Origin: Candidatus Hoaglandella endobia
GTDB taxonomy: Bacteria > Pseudomonadota > Gammaproteobacteria > Enterobacterales > Enterobacteriaceae
Assembly (NCBI RefSeq): GCF_900044015.1
Contig: NZ_LN999835.1
Span: 1 to 64,000, forward strand
Direction: 5' to 3'
DNA length: 64,000 nt
Below the pieces are notes generated by a model that made no database searches, was not told the DNA's origin, and saw only the letters and a list, made by a program, of their open reading frames with translations. The position numbers and the translations under genes are program-made. Below, piece after piece: positions 30,843-41,679 of the stretch. How positions within the stretch are numbered: the stretch's first letter is position 1; every line of letters starts with the position of its first letter.

Positions 30843-30868
30843 AGCCCGCTGTGTTAGCGGGCTATTTT
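30843..30868 (+). terminator. trp attenuator hairpin
   Basis: Arms AGCCCGCT (30843-30850) and AGCGGGCT (30856-30863) form a perfect 8-bp GC-rich stem with a GTGTT loop, followed by ATTTTAT. The E. coli attenuator has the same AGCCCGC...GCGGGCT core. It lies 27 bp before the trpE ATG and after trpL. The segment 1:2 and 2:3 antiterminator pairings could not be established by eye. Confidence 0.78.
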
Positions 30869-30894
30869 ATGGGCGATAACCAGGAACATAAATC

Positions 30895-32457
30895 ATGCAA
30901 AGCAGCAAGTACCAAATTGAATTACTTCACGCTCGGGCGCGCTACCGCACCGATCCTACGGCAATGTTCAATCAATTATGCGGCGCGCGTCCCGCAACGC
31001 TATTGCTAGAATCGTCTGAAATCGATAAAAAGCATGATTTAGAAAGCATGATGATAGTAGATAGTGCACTGCGGATAACCGCTCTTGGACAAATTGTTAC
31101 GCTGCGGGCTCTAAGCGCTAATGGCGCCGCTTTATTGCCACTACTAGATGCAGCCTTGCCTGCGAAGGTAAGAGTAAACGCGCATCCTAATAGCCGCGAA
31201 TTAAATTTTCCGCTAACAGTACAAGTCGTAGATGAGGACACTCGTCTGCGATCTCTATCTGTATTTGACTGCCTACGCCTACTGTTAAATCTGGTCGGTC
31301 AACCGGCCGATGCGCCGAAAGCGATGTTTGTTGGTGGGCTTTTTTCCTACGATCTGGTCGCTGGGTTCGAAACGCTGCCGACATTAGCTACTGGACAGAG
31401 ATGTCCTGATTATTGTTTTTATTTGGCTGAAACATTACTTATACTTGACCACCAACAGCAAACCTGCGATCTACAGTGTAGTCTTTTTAGTCATAGCCAG
31501 TCAGAAAAACAGAGACTGCAGCACCGTCTAAAACAATTACAGCTTCAACTAAGCCAGTTGCCTGGCCCAATACCGCACCAAATTATCGACAATATGGTAC
31601 TATCGTGCAATCAGAGTGACGCCGAATATTGCCGGATAGTGCTCAGGATGCAACAAGCAATACATGCAGGTGATATCTTTCAGGTTGTGCCGTCCCGTCG
31701 CTTTTTTTTACCCTGCCGCTCGTCGCTTGCAGCCTATCACCAGCTAAAGAAAAGCAATCCTAGTCCTTACATGTTTTTTATGCAGGATGAAGATTTTACA
31801 CTGTTCGGTGCGTCACCAGAAAGTGCACTAAAATATGATCCTGTTACCGGTCAGATAGAGATTTACCCTATAGCCGGCACCCGGCCCCGCGGCCGGAGTG
31901 CTGAAGGTTCGCTAGATGTAGATCTCGATAGTCGCATTGAATTAGAAATGCGCGCTGATCACAAAGAGCTGGCCGAGCATCTGATGCTCGTTGATTTGGC
32001 GCGTAATGATCTGGCAAGAATTTGTGAACCAGGTACGCGTTATGTAGCCGATTTAACCAAAGTTGATCGTTACTCTTTCGTCATGCATTTAGTATCTCGG
32101 GTAGTAGGTAAGTTGCGTGGTGATCTCGACGTGCTGCATGCTTACCGCGCTTGTATGAATATGGGAACGCTCAGCGGCGCGCCGAAAGTGCGGGCAATGC
32201 AGCTTATTGCCGAGGCAGAAGGCGAACGACGCGGTAGTTACGGTGGCGCTATAGGCTACTTTACCGCTGCCGGCGCCTTTGATACCTGCATCGTCATTCG
32301 TTCTGCCTACGTTGAAAATGGTATTGCTACAGTGCAGGCCGGGGCCGGTATCGTTTTGGACTCCATCCCGCAGGCTGAAGCCGATGAAAGCCGTAACAAA
32401 GCGCGTGCCGTGTTGCATGCCATTGCAACTGCTCATGCCACAAAGGAATTATTTTAA
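30895..32457 (+). CDS. trpE: Anthranilate synthase component I
   Basis: TrpE converts chorismate with ammonia from TrpG to anthranilate. The 520 residues equal E. coli. The tryptophan-binding allosteric segment LLESSEID (about residues 38-45) and [10 protein letters not shown] are preserved, so feedback inhibition is probably intact. Catalytic motifs [19 protein letters not shown] and [11 protein letters not shown] are present. The stop overlaps the trpG ATG (TAATG at 32455-32459), coupling the two subunits. It is preceded by an intact attenuator region. Confidence 0.97.
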   Translation: MQSSKYQIELLHARARYRTDPTAMFNQLCGARPATLLLESSEIDKKHDLESMMIVDSALRITALGQIVTLRALSANGAALLPLLDAALPAKVRVNAHPNSRELNFPLTVQVVDEDTRLRSLSVFDCLRLLLNLVGQPADAPKAMFVGGLFSYDLVAGFETLPTLATGQRCPDYCFYLAETLLILDHQQQTCDLQCSLFSHSQSEKQRLQHRLKQLQLQLSQLPGPIPHQIIDNMVLSCNQSDAEYCRIVLRMQQAIHAGDIFQVVPSRRFFLPCRSSLAAYHQLKKSNPSPYMFFMQDEDFTLFGASPESALKYDPVTGQIEIYPIAGTRPRGRSAEGSLDVDLDSRIELEMRADHKELAEHLMLVDLARNDLARICEPGTRYVADLTKVDRYSFVMHLVSRVVGKLRGDLDVLHAYRACMNMGTLSGAPKVRAMQLIAEAEGERRGSYGGAIGYFTAAGAFDTCIVIRSAYVENGIATVQAGAGIVLDSIPQAEADESRNKARAVLHAIATAHATKELF

Positions 32458-33035
32458 TGGCTAATATCTTATTACTTGATAATATCGATTCTTTTACTTA
32501 TAATTTGGTTGATCAGTTACGTGTTAATAATCATTGTGTTGTGATATACCGTAACCAGATACCGGCTACAGTTATCATAGAGGCGCTACATCAACAGGAA
32601 AATCCTGTCCTGATACTTTCACCTGGACCAGGTACGCCAGCTAACGCTGGCTGCATGCCCGAACTGCTAAATAAGCTGCGTGGAAAGATACCGATTATCG
32701 GAATCTGTCTTGGACATCAGGCGATTGTAGAAGCTTACGGGGGGCACGTGGTTCAAGCAGGTGAAATTTTGCACGGCAAGGCTTCGCCTATCTGCCACGA
32801 CAATAAAGCGATGTTTACCGGCATGCCCAATCAGCTTATGGTGGCTCGTTATCACTCCCTAGTCGGCAACCAGATACCAGATACTTTGACGGTTAATGCC
32901 CGTTACAACGATATAGTTATGGCAGTACGCCATGATGCAGATAGAATTTGCGGCTTTCAATTTCATCCTGAATCAATTTTAACTACCCAAGGGGCGCGTT
33001 TATTAGAGAACACTCTTGCTTGGACGCTGGCGTAA
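32457..33035 (+). CDS. trpG: Anthranilate synthase component II (glutamine amidotransferase), free-standing
   Basis: A 192-residue class I glutamine amidotransferase with the oxyanion/catalytic motif [15 protein letters not shown] (nucleophile Cys) and [18 protein letters not shown] (His-Glu). In E. coli this domain is fused to TrpD; in Serratia it is separate. Here it ends at TLAWTLA, just where the fusion linker would begin, and no phosphoribosyltransferase domain follows. It is translationally coupled to trpE. Confidence 0.96.
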   Translation: MANILLLDNIDSFTYNLVDQLRVNNHCVVIYRNQIPATVIIEALHQQENPVLILSPGPGTPANAGCMPELLNKLRGKIPIIGICLGHQAIVEAYGGHVVQAGEILHGKASPICHDNKAMFTGMPNQLMVARYHSLVGNQIPDTLTVNARYNDIVMAVRHDADRICGFQFHPESILTTQGARLLENTLAWTLA

Positions 33036-33598
33036 ATACAAGAAATTTTCTATCTGCAGGCTATACTATACTTAAGATATTTTTATCAGTTATCAGAAAA
33101 TATAACAATAATTGTGCACTGCGATAATTCTGCCAACATAGGTGGCAGAGGCTATAGTTTGGAATATTTGGCACTACCTGACATAAATCACTCAAGCCTC
33201 AAGCAGGTAAGGGATGAAGATAACCAGCAGAAAAAGTGCTATTTTAGCACGATGGTTAAAACTTATTATGTTTATTTATGTATAAAGGCCTACAAACAAG
33301 TGAAATCTTTGTACTTAGTCTCTGCTTAATTAAGCCTGAGCTATTGGTTCCACAGGTGCTAGTGCCTACCCGAACACTGGCAGTACAGGTTAACGAAGCA
33401 TTTGACTATTTCGCTAAGTATATAAAAGGCATCAATATAGTTAGTGTTACTGTACGGCGGTCAACGTTACGAAGACTGTACTGACAGCAAAAACTATGTT
33501 AGAGAACCATAGAAAAATAGAAACTAGAGAAATCTGCAGCAAGCGCGCCCTCATTGGGCACTTAATGGCGCAAATAGCAAGAGGATAAAAATATATAT
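33036..33598 (+). pseudogene. deaD: Site of missing trpD, holding a deaD (DEAD-box helicase) fragment at about 33311-33482
   Basis: Nothing in these 563 bases resembles anthranilate phosphoribosyltransferase. One frame reads IKPELLVPQVLV, then PTRTLAVQVNEAFDYF and AKYIKGINIVSV. A shifted frame continues LYGGQRYE. This matches DeaD/CsdA [21 protein letters not shown]...MRGVNVVALYGGQRYD, motif Ia and what follows, with one residue missing in APTRE and a frameshift. Only about 55 of more than 600 codons remain. GTGCTA/TAGCAC (about 33236-33250) is a small hairpin. Confidence 0.82.
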
Positions 33599-34960
33599 AT
33601 GCAGGACACGGTATTAACAAACATCCTTGCAGATAAAATCGAATGGATTACCGATCACAAACAGCGACAACCACTAGAAAGCTTTTGTCAGCATGTTCAA
33701 CTGAGCACGCGTAGCTTTTACCAAGCTCTTACTGGTGGTACCAGAACAAAATTTATTCTAGAATGTAAAAAAGCTTCCCCATCTAAAGGAATTATCCGAA
33801 CGGATTTTAATCCGCTCAACATCGCGAGCATTTATCGAAATTACGCCTCTGTTATTTCAGTATTAACCGACGAGAAATATTTCCAAGGCAGTTTCGATTT
33901 TATGCTTAAGGTTAGTCAAACGATGAACCAACCTGTCTTATGCAAAGACTTTATTGTTGATCCCTGGCAGATTTATTTAGCACGGTTACATCAAGCTGAT
34001 GCGATCCTGCTGATGTTATCCGTGCTGGATGATGATAGCTACCGCTTGCTGGCTGCAGTAGCTCACAGTTTACAGATGGGCGTGCTGACTGAGGTAATCA
34101 GCGAGGAAGAATGCGCACGCGCGCTAGCACTTGAGGCTAAAGTAGTAGGCATTAATAATCGTGATTTACGAGATTTATCTATTGATTTAAATCGTACCCG
34201 CATGCTTGCCCCTCGGTTCCCAGCAGGGGTCACGCTCATTAGCGAGTCAGGCATCAAATCTTATCGTCAAATAAGCGAACTTAGCCACTATGCCAACGGG
34301 TTTTTGATAGGCAGTGCGCTAATGGCAGAAACTGACCTCAATCTGGCTATACGACGCATGTTGTTGGGCGAAAATAAGGTTTGTGGCATCACACGTGCTG
34401 CTGACGCCCAGGCAGCCTTTGAGGTCGGCGCACTATACGGCGGGCTAGTTTTCGTTGCTAGCTCCCCACGTCAAGTAGATGTTGCGCTGGCTAATGCTGT
34501 AATAGCTAGTACTGCGCTGCGCTATGTTGGGGTTTTTCGCGATGCTCCAGTAAGAGAAGTCAGCGAGACCGCGGCCGCGCTATCATTAGCGGCAGTGCAA
34601 CTGCACGGTAATGAAGATCAAGCTTATATCGATGCTCTGCGCCTCGCTCTATTGCCTGACTGCAATATCTGGAAATCACTAGATATGCGTCAAAAACTAC
34701 CGGAGCACAATCTAAACCAGGTTGATCGATATGTGCTGGATAATGGTGGCGGCAGCAGTAAGCCATTTAACTGGTCGCTGCTTAAAAGAGTAGCATTAGA
34801 TAATGTCATGCTAGCCGGGGGACTGTCGGTAACCAATTGCTTGGCTGCCTCCCGTCTCGGCTGCTCTGGACTTGATTTTAATTCCGGCGTTGAGAGCGAG
34901 CCGGGCATTAAAGATCATCATAAATTAGCAACGGTATTCCAGACGCTTCGCGCTTTCTGA
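33599..34960 (+). CDS. trpC: Bifunctional indole-3-glycerol-phosphate synthase / phosphoribosylanthranilate isomerase
   Basis: The 453 residues equal the E. coli TrpC(F) fusion. The N-terminal IGPS barrel shows FILECKKASPSKG, VLCKDFIVDPWQI and ISESGI. The C-terminal TrpF barrel begins at NKVCGITR (catalytic Cys) and has LAAVQLHGNEDQ and YVLDNGGG (catalytic Asp). Together they catalyse the two steps following phosphoribosylation of anthranilate, whose enzyme is absent here. The start codon is ATG at 33599, with GAGG 14 bases upstream. Confidence 0.97.
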   Translation: MQDTVLTNILADKIEWITDHKQRQPLESFCQHVQLSTRSFYQALTGGTRTKFILECKKASPSKGIIRTDFNPLNIASIYRNYASVISVLTDEKYFQGSFDFMLKVSQTMNQPVLCKDFIVDPWQIYLARLHQADAILLMLSVLDDDSYRLLAAVAHSLQMGVLTEVISEEECARALALEAKVVGINNRDLRDLSIDLNRTRMLAPRFPAGVTLISESGIKSYRQISELSHYANGFLIGSALMAETDLNLAIRRMLLGENKVCGITRAADAQAAFEVGALYGGLVFVASSPRQVDVALANAVIASTALRYVGVFRDAPVREVSETAAALSLAAVQLHGNEDQAYIDALRLALLPDCNIWKSLDMRQKLPEHNLNQVDRYVLDNGGGSSKPFNWSLLKRVALDNVMLAGGLSVTNCLAASRLGCSGLDFNSGVESEPGIKDHHKLATVFQTLRAF

Positions 34961-35014
34961 CCGCTACGTCAAAACCTTAAGATATGACTATGACAATGTA
35001 TAGAGGATATACGT

Positions 35015-36205
35015 ATGAAACGACTTAATCCCTATTTCGGCGAGTTTGGCGGGATGTACGTACCGCAAATTCTAATGCCCGCACTTATCCAGCTTGAAGA
35101 CGCTTTCGTCATATCCCAAAATGATCCTGTCTTCCAAACAGAATTGAGCAGTTTATTGACTAACTATGCTGGCCGGCCCACTCCGCTGACACTGTGCCGC
35201 AATCTTGTTGCTGGTACCCGTACCAAACTATATTTAAAGCGTGAAGATCTCCTGCACGGAGGAGCCCATAAAACAAACCAGGTGCTAGGTCAGGCCCTAT
35301 TAGCAAAGCGTATGGGCAAAACCGATATTCTCGCAGAAACGGGCGCCGGCCAGCACGGCGTTGCTTCTGCACTGGCCTCTGCCCTGCTAGGGCTGAATTG
35401 CCGAATTTATATGGGTGCTAAAGATATCGAACGTCAGTCTCTGAACGTCTTTCGCATGCAGTTGATGGGCGCCAAAGTAATCCCTGTGCACAGCGGCTCC
35501 GCCACTCTTAAAGACGCCTGTAACGAAGCGTTGCGCGACTGGTCTAGTAGCTATGAAAGCGCCCATTATATGCTTGGCACCGCTGCTGGCCCACATCCTT
35601 TCCCTACTATAGTGCGAGAATTTCAGCGCATGATAGGTGAGGAAACTCGCGTACAGATAAAGGAACATGAGCAATGTCTCCCGGACGCGGTGATAGCCTG
35701 CGTTGGCGGCGGCTCTAATGCTATCGGCATGTTCGCCGATTTTATTGACGAGCCGACCGTTCGTTTAATCGGAGTTGAACCTGGCGGTTTGGGCATTGAG
35801 ACGGGCCAACACGGCGCGTCACTAAAACACGGCCGCTTAGGCATCTATTTTGGCATGAAATCACCAATGCTACAGTCAGCAGAAGGGCAAATTGAGGAGT
35901 CCTATTCTATTTCTGCTGGGCTAGATTTTCCCTCAGTTGGCCCGCAACATGCCTATCTTAATAGCATAGGCCGTGCTGAATATGTATCGGTGACCGATGA
36001 AGAAGCTATTGAGGCTTTCAAGAGTCTCTCTCTCTACGAGGGCATTATCCCTGCGTTAGAATCATCACATGCGCTGGCCCACGCCATTAAGCTTATCAAA
36101 GCGCAGCCGGATAAAGAACAAATTCTGATTGTAAACTTGTCCGGCCGCGGCGATAAAGATATTTTTACTGTTCATGATATTCTGAAGGCGCGAGGAGAAA
36201 TTTAA
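35015..36205 (+). CDS. trpB: Tryptophan synthase beta chain
   Basis: This PLP enzyme condenses indole with serine. The 396 residues compare with 397 in E. coli. The PLP lysine motif [23 protein letters not shown], the phosphate-binding [10 protein letters not shown] and C-terminal [12 protein letters not shown] are intact. The stop overlaps the trpA ATG (TAATG, 36203-36207), the arrangement that ensures equimolar alpha and beta. Confidence 0.98.
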   Translation: MKRLNPYFGEFGGMYVPQILMPALIQLEDAFVISQNDPVFQTELSSLLTNYAGRPTPLTLCRNLVAGTRTKLYLKREDLLHGGAHKTNQVLGQALLAKRMGKTDILAETGAGQHGVASALASALLGLNCRIYMGAKDIERQSLNVFRMQLMGAKVIPVHSGSATLKDACNEALRDWSSSYESAHYMLGTAAGPHPFPTIVREFQRMIGEETRVQIKEHEQCLPDAVIACVGGGSNAIGMFADFIDEPTVRLIGVEPGGLGIETGQHGASLKHGRLGIYFGMKSPMLQSAEGQIEESYSISAGLDFPSVGPQHAYLNSIGRAEYVSVTDEEAIEAFKSLSLYEGIIPALESSHALAHAIKLIKAQPDKEQILIVNLSGRGDKDIFTVHDILKARGEI

Positions 36206-37020
36206 TGGAACGCTATCAGCAACTATTCAGTCAATTGGCCACCCGTAACGAAGGCGCTTTCGTGCCGTTTGTCACGCTAGGAGATCCGCAACCTACATTG
36301 TCTCTACAAATCATCGATACTTTAATTGATGCAGGAGCCGATGCGCTGGAGTTGGGTATTCCATTTTCTGATCCTCTGGCGGACGGTCCAACCATTCAGA
36401 CTGCCACGCTACGGGCATTTGCTGCAGGCATAACATTGGAATACTGCTTTGAAATGTTAGCGTCTATTCGTCAAAAACACCCAGAGATCCCTATTGGATT
36501 GCTGATATATGCCAATCTAGTCTTTAATAACAGTATCGATGCTTTTTATGCCCATTGCGCCGCAATAGGTGTTGACTCAGTACTGGTGGCTGACGTTCCA
36601 ATACAGGAAAGTCAGCCGTTTCACAGCGCTGCAATGCGCCATGGCGTAGCGCCCATCTTCATTTGTCCGCCCAACGCTGATAATGATCTGCTGCGTAAAA
36701 TAGCCTCTTATGGTCGTGCTTATACCTATTTGCTTTCACGCGCCGGTGTCACCGGTAGTGAACAACCTTGTAACACTCCGTTAACTCATCTAGTGAAAGC
36801 ACTTAAGAAATACCACGCTGCTCCTGCGCTACAGGGCTTTGGCATTACCGAACCATCCCAGGTGCGCGCTGCACTCAAGGGGGGGGCGGCGGGGGCTATC
36901 TCAGGCTCTGCTCTTGTGCGCCTCATCGAGGCGCACGCAGATCAACCAACTATGCTGTTAGAAACATTATCGCAATTTGTGCGTAATATGAAAGTTGCCA
37001 CGTATAATCTACTTCCATGA
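36205..37020 (+). CDS. trpA: Tryptophan synthase alpha chain
   Basis: TrpA cleaves indole-3-glycerol phosphate to indole, channelled to TrpB. The 271 residues compare with 268 in E. coli. The catalytic Glu and Asp lie in [29 protein letters not shown] and [10 protein letters not shown] are present. A run of eight G at about 36879-36886 encodes part of [11 protein letters not shown], the phosphate-binding segment. It is the last gene of the operon. Confidence 0.97.
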   Translation: MERYQQLFSQLATRNEGAFVPFVTLGDPQPTLSLQIIDTLIDAGADALELGIPFSDPLADGPTIQTATLRAFAAGITLEYCFEMLASIRQKHPEIPIGLLIYANLVFNNSIDAFYAHCAAIGVDSVLVADVPIQESQPFHSAAMRHGVAPIFICPPNADNDLLRKIASYGRAYTYLLSRAGVTGSEQPCNTPLTHLVKALKKYHAAPALQGFGITEPSQVRAALKGGAAGAISGSALVRLIEAHADQPTMLLETLSQFVRNMKVATYNLLP

Positions 37021-37477
37021 ATATAAGAGAATATATTACGGTACGGTTAAGTTATATTATTCATTTTAAAAATGTCTAATATTGCCGCGATGATAAAATA
37101 AGCGGTTTTATCAGCTAGGTTATCGCTTATTTACCAAAATTTAGCATTAAATTTAGCATTTTCTTTTTCTTCTTTGCTATAGGACTTAATTTTACGTTCT
37201 GCCTTTTATTAAGTTTGCTAGATTAATTAGCTATTATTAAAATAATTTTTATCAATTAGTTATTTTGTTATTAAGTTAACTGAATTATTTTCAATATCTG
37301 TAGTTTTACGTAAGAAGCTAAGAAGCTAATTCTAGCTCTTTATATTTTATACTAAATTTTATTTAGTAGAATGTAGAATATAGTCAATTTACTGGCTGAT
37401 GAATAACTAATAAATTTTTATTTAAGAAAATAATCTGGCAGTCTGATAAAAGATTTTGTTAAAAATAAGGAGCACCC
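37021..37477 (+). terminator. trp operon downstream spacer with overlapping hairpins at 37092-37131
   Basis: No gene in 457 bases. AATAAGCG (37097-37104) pairs with CGCTTATT (37124-37131). Alternatively GATAAAA (37092-37098) pairs with TTTTATC (37106-37112). The first may end the trp transcript, although only a weak T stretch follows. An AAGGAG Shine-Dalgarno at about 37467 precedes yciC. Confidence 0.4.
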
Positions 37478-38224
37478 ATGCCAATTATGGCGAGTAACCT
37501 TTATCGCGATATGCTAAATTTTTTCCGTAACCAATTCTCAAGCATTATATTACTGGCATTGCTAACGGCGATCATAAGCGTCATTGTTGATCAGATGTTG
37601 TCTCCTTGCAGCGAGCAGCTCATGACACTGAGCAACCGTAATATAGACGATTCTGCCGGGATGAGCCTGCAGCCGTTAGTGCAGCAAATATCGGTTGAGC
37701 AGCAATGGGTCTTAATAAAAGTTTCCGCCGCCAGAACTTTTGCCCGCTTGGTCAGTCATGTTATGTTAGCCGGAGGTTTACTTACTATGATTCACCTAGT
37801 GACCAATCATAAGCCCGTCAGCGTGCTGCGGGCCATAGGTCAGTCTCTGCCTATCCTGCCCCGCCTGCTGCTACTTATGTTTTTAGCTACGCTGCTAGTA
37901 CAACTAGGGCTGCTTATCATAGTGCCTGGTATTATGCTAGCTATTGCCTTCAGCTTGGCACCTATCATAGCCACTAGTCATAATATTGACGCCATTAAAT
38001 CAATGCGTATTAGTGCTAGCCTAGCGTTCGCTAATTTTTGGCTACTGGCACCGGCAGTATTTTTATGGTTAATAATACAAGCCTCGTTATTGTTACTGGC
38101 AACGCCATTTACGATGGTATCTTCTCTGGTAGCTACGTTGCTCTTAAATATTTTCAGTAATCTTATTTCTTCTTTGTTGCTAATTTACCTTTATCGTCTA
38201 TACATGCTATTACGACAGCTTTAA
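37478..38224 (+). CDS. yciC: YciC, UPF0259 family inner-membrane protein
   Basis: A 248-residue, strongly hydrophobic protein with about six membrane segments. NLYRDMLNFFRNQF at the start, PILPRLLLLMFLATLLVQLGLL in the middle and LISSLLLIYLYRLYMLLRQ at the end correspond to E. coli YciC, whose role is unknown. The start at 37478 has a well-spaced AAGGAG. It lies downstream of trpA as in E. coli. yciB and yciA, which should follow, are gone. Confidence 0.9.
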   Translation: MPIMASNLYRDMLNFFRNQFSSIILLALLTAIISVIVDQMLSPCSEQLMTLSNRNIDDSAGMSLQPLVQQISVEQQWVLIKVSAARTFARLVSHVMLAGGLLTMIHLVTNHKPVSVLRAIGQSLPILPRLLLLMFLATLLVQLGLLIIVPGIMLAIAFSLAPIIATSHNIDAIKSMRISASLAFANFWLLAPAVFLWLIIQASLLLLATPFTMVSSLVATLLLNIFSNLISSLLLIYLYRLYMLLRQL

Positions 38225-39009
38225 CATCTTCTCTTCATAAGAGAGAATTCATCCTTGTATTGTACTCTGATTTTATTTTGTGTATTTGCTTTCGCAAGGC
38301 GCGTAGAACTATTAAGTTATCTTAAGATAAAGATTGTTAATTGATAATGTGGTAATTAACATAAAAATATTACGCTAACTTGACCATCGATTATCGATTT
38401 TTCTAACTGGCAACGATTAACCGATTCTATTCTTGGGCGGACTAAGATGACGTGTTTTAGTGTTACCCCTTTAAGATTCAAGAATAAGCAATTACGGTGT
38501 GAGCTCCTCCTTTAGGAGAGCAGCAGGTTGTAACATTAGCGATTACGCACCTGGATTGGTTCATTACTATTATAGTAGTAATTTTATCTTGCTATATGTT
38601 ATCTCTGCTGAAGACGGAGCATCTGTTTCGTAAATTATAATCGCTTCATATGATACTGCATTACGGTTTAGCTATTATCCAGCTAGTAAAAAATTTACTG
38701 GTAGTTTTGTTTTCCGTGGCCGCAGGCATCAACACCACTACCACTAATATTAGTAATGTGACTTAATATTGTTTTTCACATAGCTGAAAACAGCTACTTA
38801 TGTAAGCTAGAGATTACTTAACAGCGTTAGACGGCGGATAATAGGTACAGGATATGACGTGATTGCAATTCCAACTACTAACTACGTCTACGCTGTAGCT
38901 GACGTTGTATAAGCCAGCGATTTCGGCCGACAGGAAAATTGTTTTCTCTTTGCGTCCGTTCACTTAAGCAAACGCTTTGCGAATAGCATTCGCACTACTT
39001 TTCACTACT
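38225..39009. other. Gene-free spacer between yciC and clsA
   Basis: About 785 bases where E. coli has yciB, yciA, tonB and kch. A hydrophobic 38-codon frame (38650-38766) has no Shine-Dalgarno and no similarity I recognise. A CTCCT/AGGAG stem lies around 38505-38520. Confidence 0.5.
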
Positions 39010-40470
39010 ATGACAACGCTTTATACCGTAATAAACTGGCTGTTGCTGTTCGGCTATTGGTTGTTGATCGCAGGCGTCACACTGCGAGTAATAATGAAAC
39101 GTCGTGCGGTGCCTTCCGCTATGGCGTGGCTTTTGGTTATTTACATCCTTCCTCTGGTTGGGATCATTACCTATCTTTTATTTGGCGAATTAAATCTCGG
39201 TAAGCTACGCGCTGAACGCAGCAAGGCTCTGTGGCCCTCTACTGCCAGATGGATAGAAGATTTTAAAGGATATCGGAAGATCTTCGCTAATAAAAATAGC
39301 GAGGTATCCCATCAACTATTTCAATTATGCGAGCATCGTCAGGGTATGGGTGGGCTTAAGGGTAATCAAATGCAATTGCTGACCAGCAGTGATGATGCGC
39401 TGCAAGCGCTGATTCGCGATATCGGTTTGGCGCAAAACCACATTGAGATAGTTTTTTATATTTGGCAGGCTGGCGGTTTAGTTGACCAGGTGGTTGCAGC
39501 ATTGATGGCTGCGGCGCAGCGCGGCGTCCGCTGCCGTTTGATGCTAGATTCAGCTGGTAGCGTCGATTTTTTCCGCTCCCCCTATCCTACCCTGATGCGT
39601 GCCGCCGGCGTGCATATAGTAGAGGCTTTGCACGTCAGTATCTTACGCGTTTTTCTGCGAAGGATGGATTTACGCCAGCACCGAAAGATGGTGTTAATTG
39701 ATAATTATATTGCCTATACTGGCAGCATGAATATGGTAGATCCACGCTTTTTTAAAAAAGATGCTGGCGTCGGTCAGTGGATTGATATTATCGCACGTAT
39801 GGAAGGGCCGATAGCCACCGCCATGGGTATTATTTTTTCCTGTGATTGGGAAATTGAAACCGGTGAGCGTATATTACCTCCCCCTCCTGACGTGAATATT
39901 ATGCAGGTTGAGCAGTCTAACTGTCATACTATTCAGGTCATTGCATCTGGGCCTGGTTTTCCTGAAGGTGTTATTCATCAAGTGCTGCTCACTTCAATTT
40001 ATGCGGCGCGTGAACAGTTGGTTATGACCACACCATATTTAGTGCCCAGCGACGATCTGCTTCATGCAATCTGCACTGCAGCGCAGCGCGGTGTAGAGGT
40101 GCATATAATCGTTCCGCGCCATAATGATTCCATGTTGGTGAGCTGGGCCAGTAGGGCATTTTTTGCCGAGCTGCTAGAAGCTGGTGTAATCATTCACCAG
40201 TTTGAAGGCGGTTTGCTGCATACCAAAAGTGTCTTGGTAGATAGTCAATTAAGCCTGGTTGGTACCGTAAATTTGGATATGCGCAGTTTGTGGCTAAACT
40301 TTGAGCTTACATTAGTTATTGACGACAATAATTTCGGCAGTGATTTAGCACGCGTGCAGAAAGACTATATCGCCCACTCGCGCTTTATCGAGGCTCAATC
40401 GTGGTCAAAACGGCCCTACTGGCAGCGTATCGTCGAGCGGCTATTCTACTTTTTCAGTCCATTACTGTAA
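39010..40470 (+). CDS. clsA: Cardiolipin synthase A
   Basis: ClsA makes cardiolipin from two phosphatidylglycerols in the inner membrane. The ATG at 39010 gives [11 protein letters not shown], matching E. coli MTTVYTLVSWL, and 486 residues, identical in length. A TTG 33 bp upstream is in frame but unneeded. Two N-terminal membrane helices precede two phospholipase-D HKD motifs, [18 protein letters not shown] and [18 protein letters not shown]. The sequence is highly conserved to the end FYFFSPLL. Confidence 0.97.
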   Translation: MTTLYTVINWLLLFGYWLLIAGVTLRVIMKRRAVPSAMAWLLVIYILPLVGIITYLLFGELNLGKLRAERSKALWPSTARWIEDFKGYRKIFANKNSEVSHQLFQLCEHRQGMGGLKGNQMQLLTSSDDALQALIRDIGLAQNHIEIVFYIWQAGGLVDQVVAALMAAAQRGVRCRLMLDSAGSVDFFRSPYPTLMRAAGVHIVEALHVSILRVFLRRMDLRQHRKMVLIDNYIAYTGSMNMVDPRFFKKDAGVGQWIDIIARMEGPIATAMGIIFSCDWEIETGERILPPPPDVNIMQVEQSNCHTIQVIASGPGFPEGVIHQVLLTSIYAAREQLVMTTPYLVPSDDLLHAICTAAQRGVEVHIIVPRHNDSMLVSWASRAFFAELLEAGVIIHQFEGGLLHTKSVLVDSQLSLVGTVNLDMRSLWLNFELTLVIDDNNFGSDLARVQKDYIAHSRFIEAQSWSKRPYWQRIVERLFYFFSPLL

Positions 40471-41237
40471 GATGACAGGCTCGCACGTCTACAATATTTT
40501 CTCTAGCTAGCGCAATCTAATCTCGATTAGGAGCTATCGGCATAGGAACACATGTATGTAGTTGCATGATATTGTTATCGCCATTACTTGCTTAACTAAG
40601 ATATAAATATCTTATCTTATATACTATTGTCGCAAATAAATCAGTTGATTGTTTAATACTTAAACTGGTTTACAACCGAAGATTAAAAACTAATATGAGC
40701 AACTGACTAGCCACAACGTGAAATAAACAGCCTACATTGAGACCAACGTGCACATTACTAGTAGTGGTCAATGACCTTTACCACCATTACACTTAGAATA
40801 ATCAACTATACAGCCGCTCACGAATATAAATATTACTTAATATGTAGCATAAAATATAAAATAACTAATATTATGCTAATAAAAATTAGCATATTCTATA
40901 TATAATAGTTAATTTCTATTTTTCTCTTACAGAGAGATAATTTATTAATTCAATCCCCAACCGGCACAATGATATAAACCTTGTTACAGTAAACTGGGTC
41001 ATGCATTATACACTATGTCCTTAATAAGTGGTGCTGAGAACATAGAATCTGATAAATTAATTTTAATTTGTCTGACGCAGACTCTATATTAATAGTTGTT
41101 TAGTAAAAGTATAAAATTATTTATAATGGTTAATTTTTAATTTTAAAATTAAGGTATTGCAGAAAAGAAACTAGCACTCTATTATGGACATAATAATGCT
41201 ATATAATGCTATCTTTTATAATAAAGAGATTAAATCA
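40471..41237. repeat. hns upstream spacer with a 9-bp hairpin
   Basis: No gene in about 770 very AT-rich bases. TATGCTAAT (40872-40880) and ATTAGCATA (40885-40893) form a perfect stem with an AAAA loop. AT-rich upstream DNA is typical of hns promoters, which H-NS itself binds; autoregulation is inferred only. Confidence 0.45.
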
Positions 41238-41648
41238 ATGAGCGAAACACTAAAAAATTTTAATAACATCCGTACTCTGCGCGCACAGGCCAAAGAATGC
41301 ACTTTAGAAACTCTGGAAGAAATGCTCGAGAAACTGGAGGTTGTTGTCAACGAACGACGTGAGGAAGACAATCAAGCACAGGCTGAAATTGAAGAGCGCA
41401 CGCGCAAATTACAGCAATACCGTGAAATGTTGATTGCTGACGGCATCGACCCCAATGAATTGCTACAATCTATGAGCGCTTCTAATAAATCGTCAATTAA
41501 AACTAAGCGGGCTGTTCGTCCAGCAAAATACCAATATACTGACGCAGATGGCGACGTAAAAACCTGGACTGGCCAGGGCCGTACTCCGGCGGTAATCAAA
41601 AAAGCAATTGAAGAAGAAGGAAAAGCACTAGCAGATTTTTTGTTGTAA
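41238..41648 (+). CDS. hns: Nucleoid-associated protein H-NS
   Basis: H-NS is an AT-DNA-binding silencer that oligomerises along DNA. The ATG at 41238 gives [20 protein letters not shown] and 136 residues, against 137 in E. coli. The N-terminal coiled-coil dimerisation region (about residues 1-65) is nearly identical, and the DNA-binding loop [16 protein letters not shown] is complete. The tail ends ADFLL instead of DDFLIKQ. It neighbours galU as in E. coli. Retention in a genome with no visible foreign DNA is noteworthy. Confidence 0.96.
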   Translation: MSETLKNFNNIRTLRAQAKECTLETLEEMLEKLEVVVNERREEDNQAQAEIEERTRKLQQYREMLIADGIDPNELLQSMSASNKSSIKTKRAVRPAKYQYTDADGDVKTWTGQGRTPAVIKKAIEEEGKALADFLL

Positions 41649-41679
41649 TCAATCGCTGAGCTTATTAACTTTTTTTTGA

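Noticed and set aside
34560-34908. Antisense frames inside trpC and similar shadow frames in gapA, aspS, radA and glyA
   Set aside because: Each lies opposite a well-conserved gene and shows no independent start signal or similarity.
38650-38766. 38-codon hydrophobic plus-strand frame between yciC and clsA
   Set aside because: No Shine-Dalgarno, no recognised similarity, and it lies in a long decayed spacer; not enough to call a small membrane protein.
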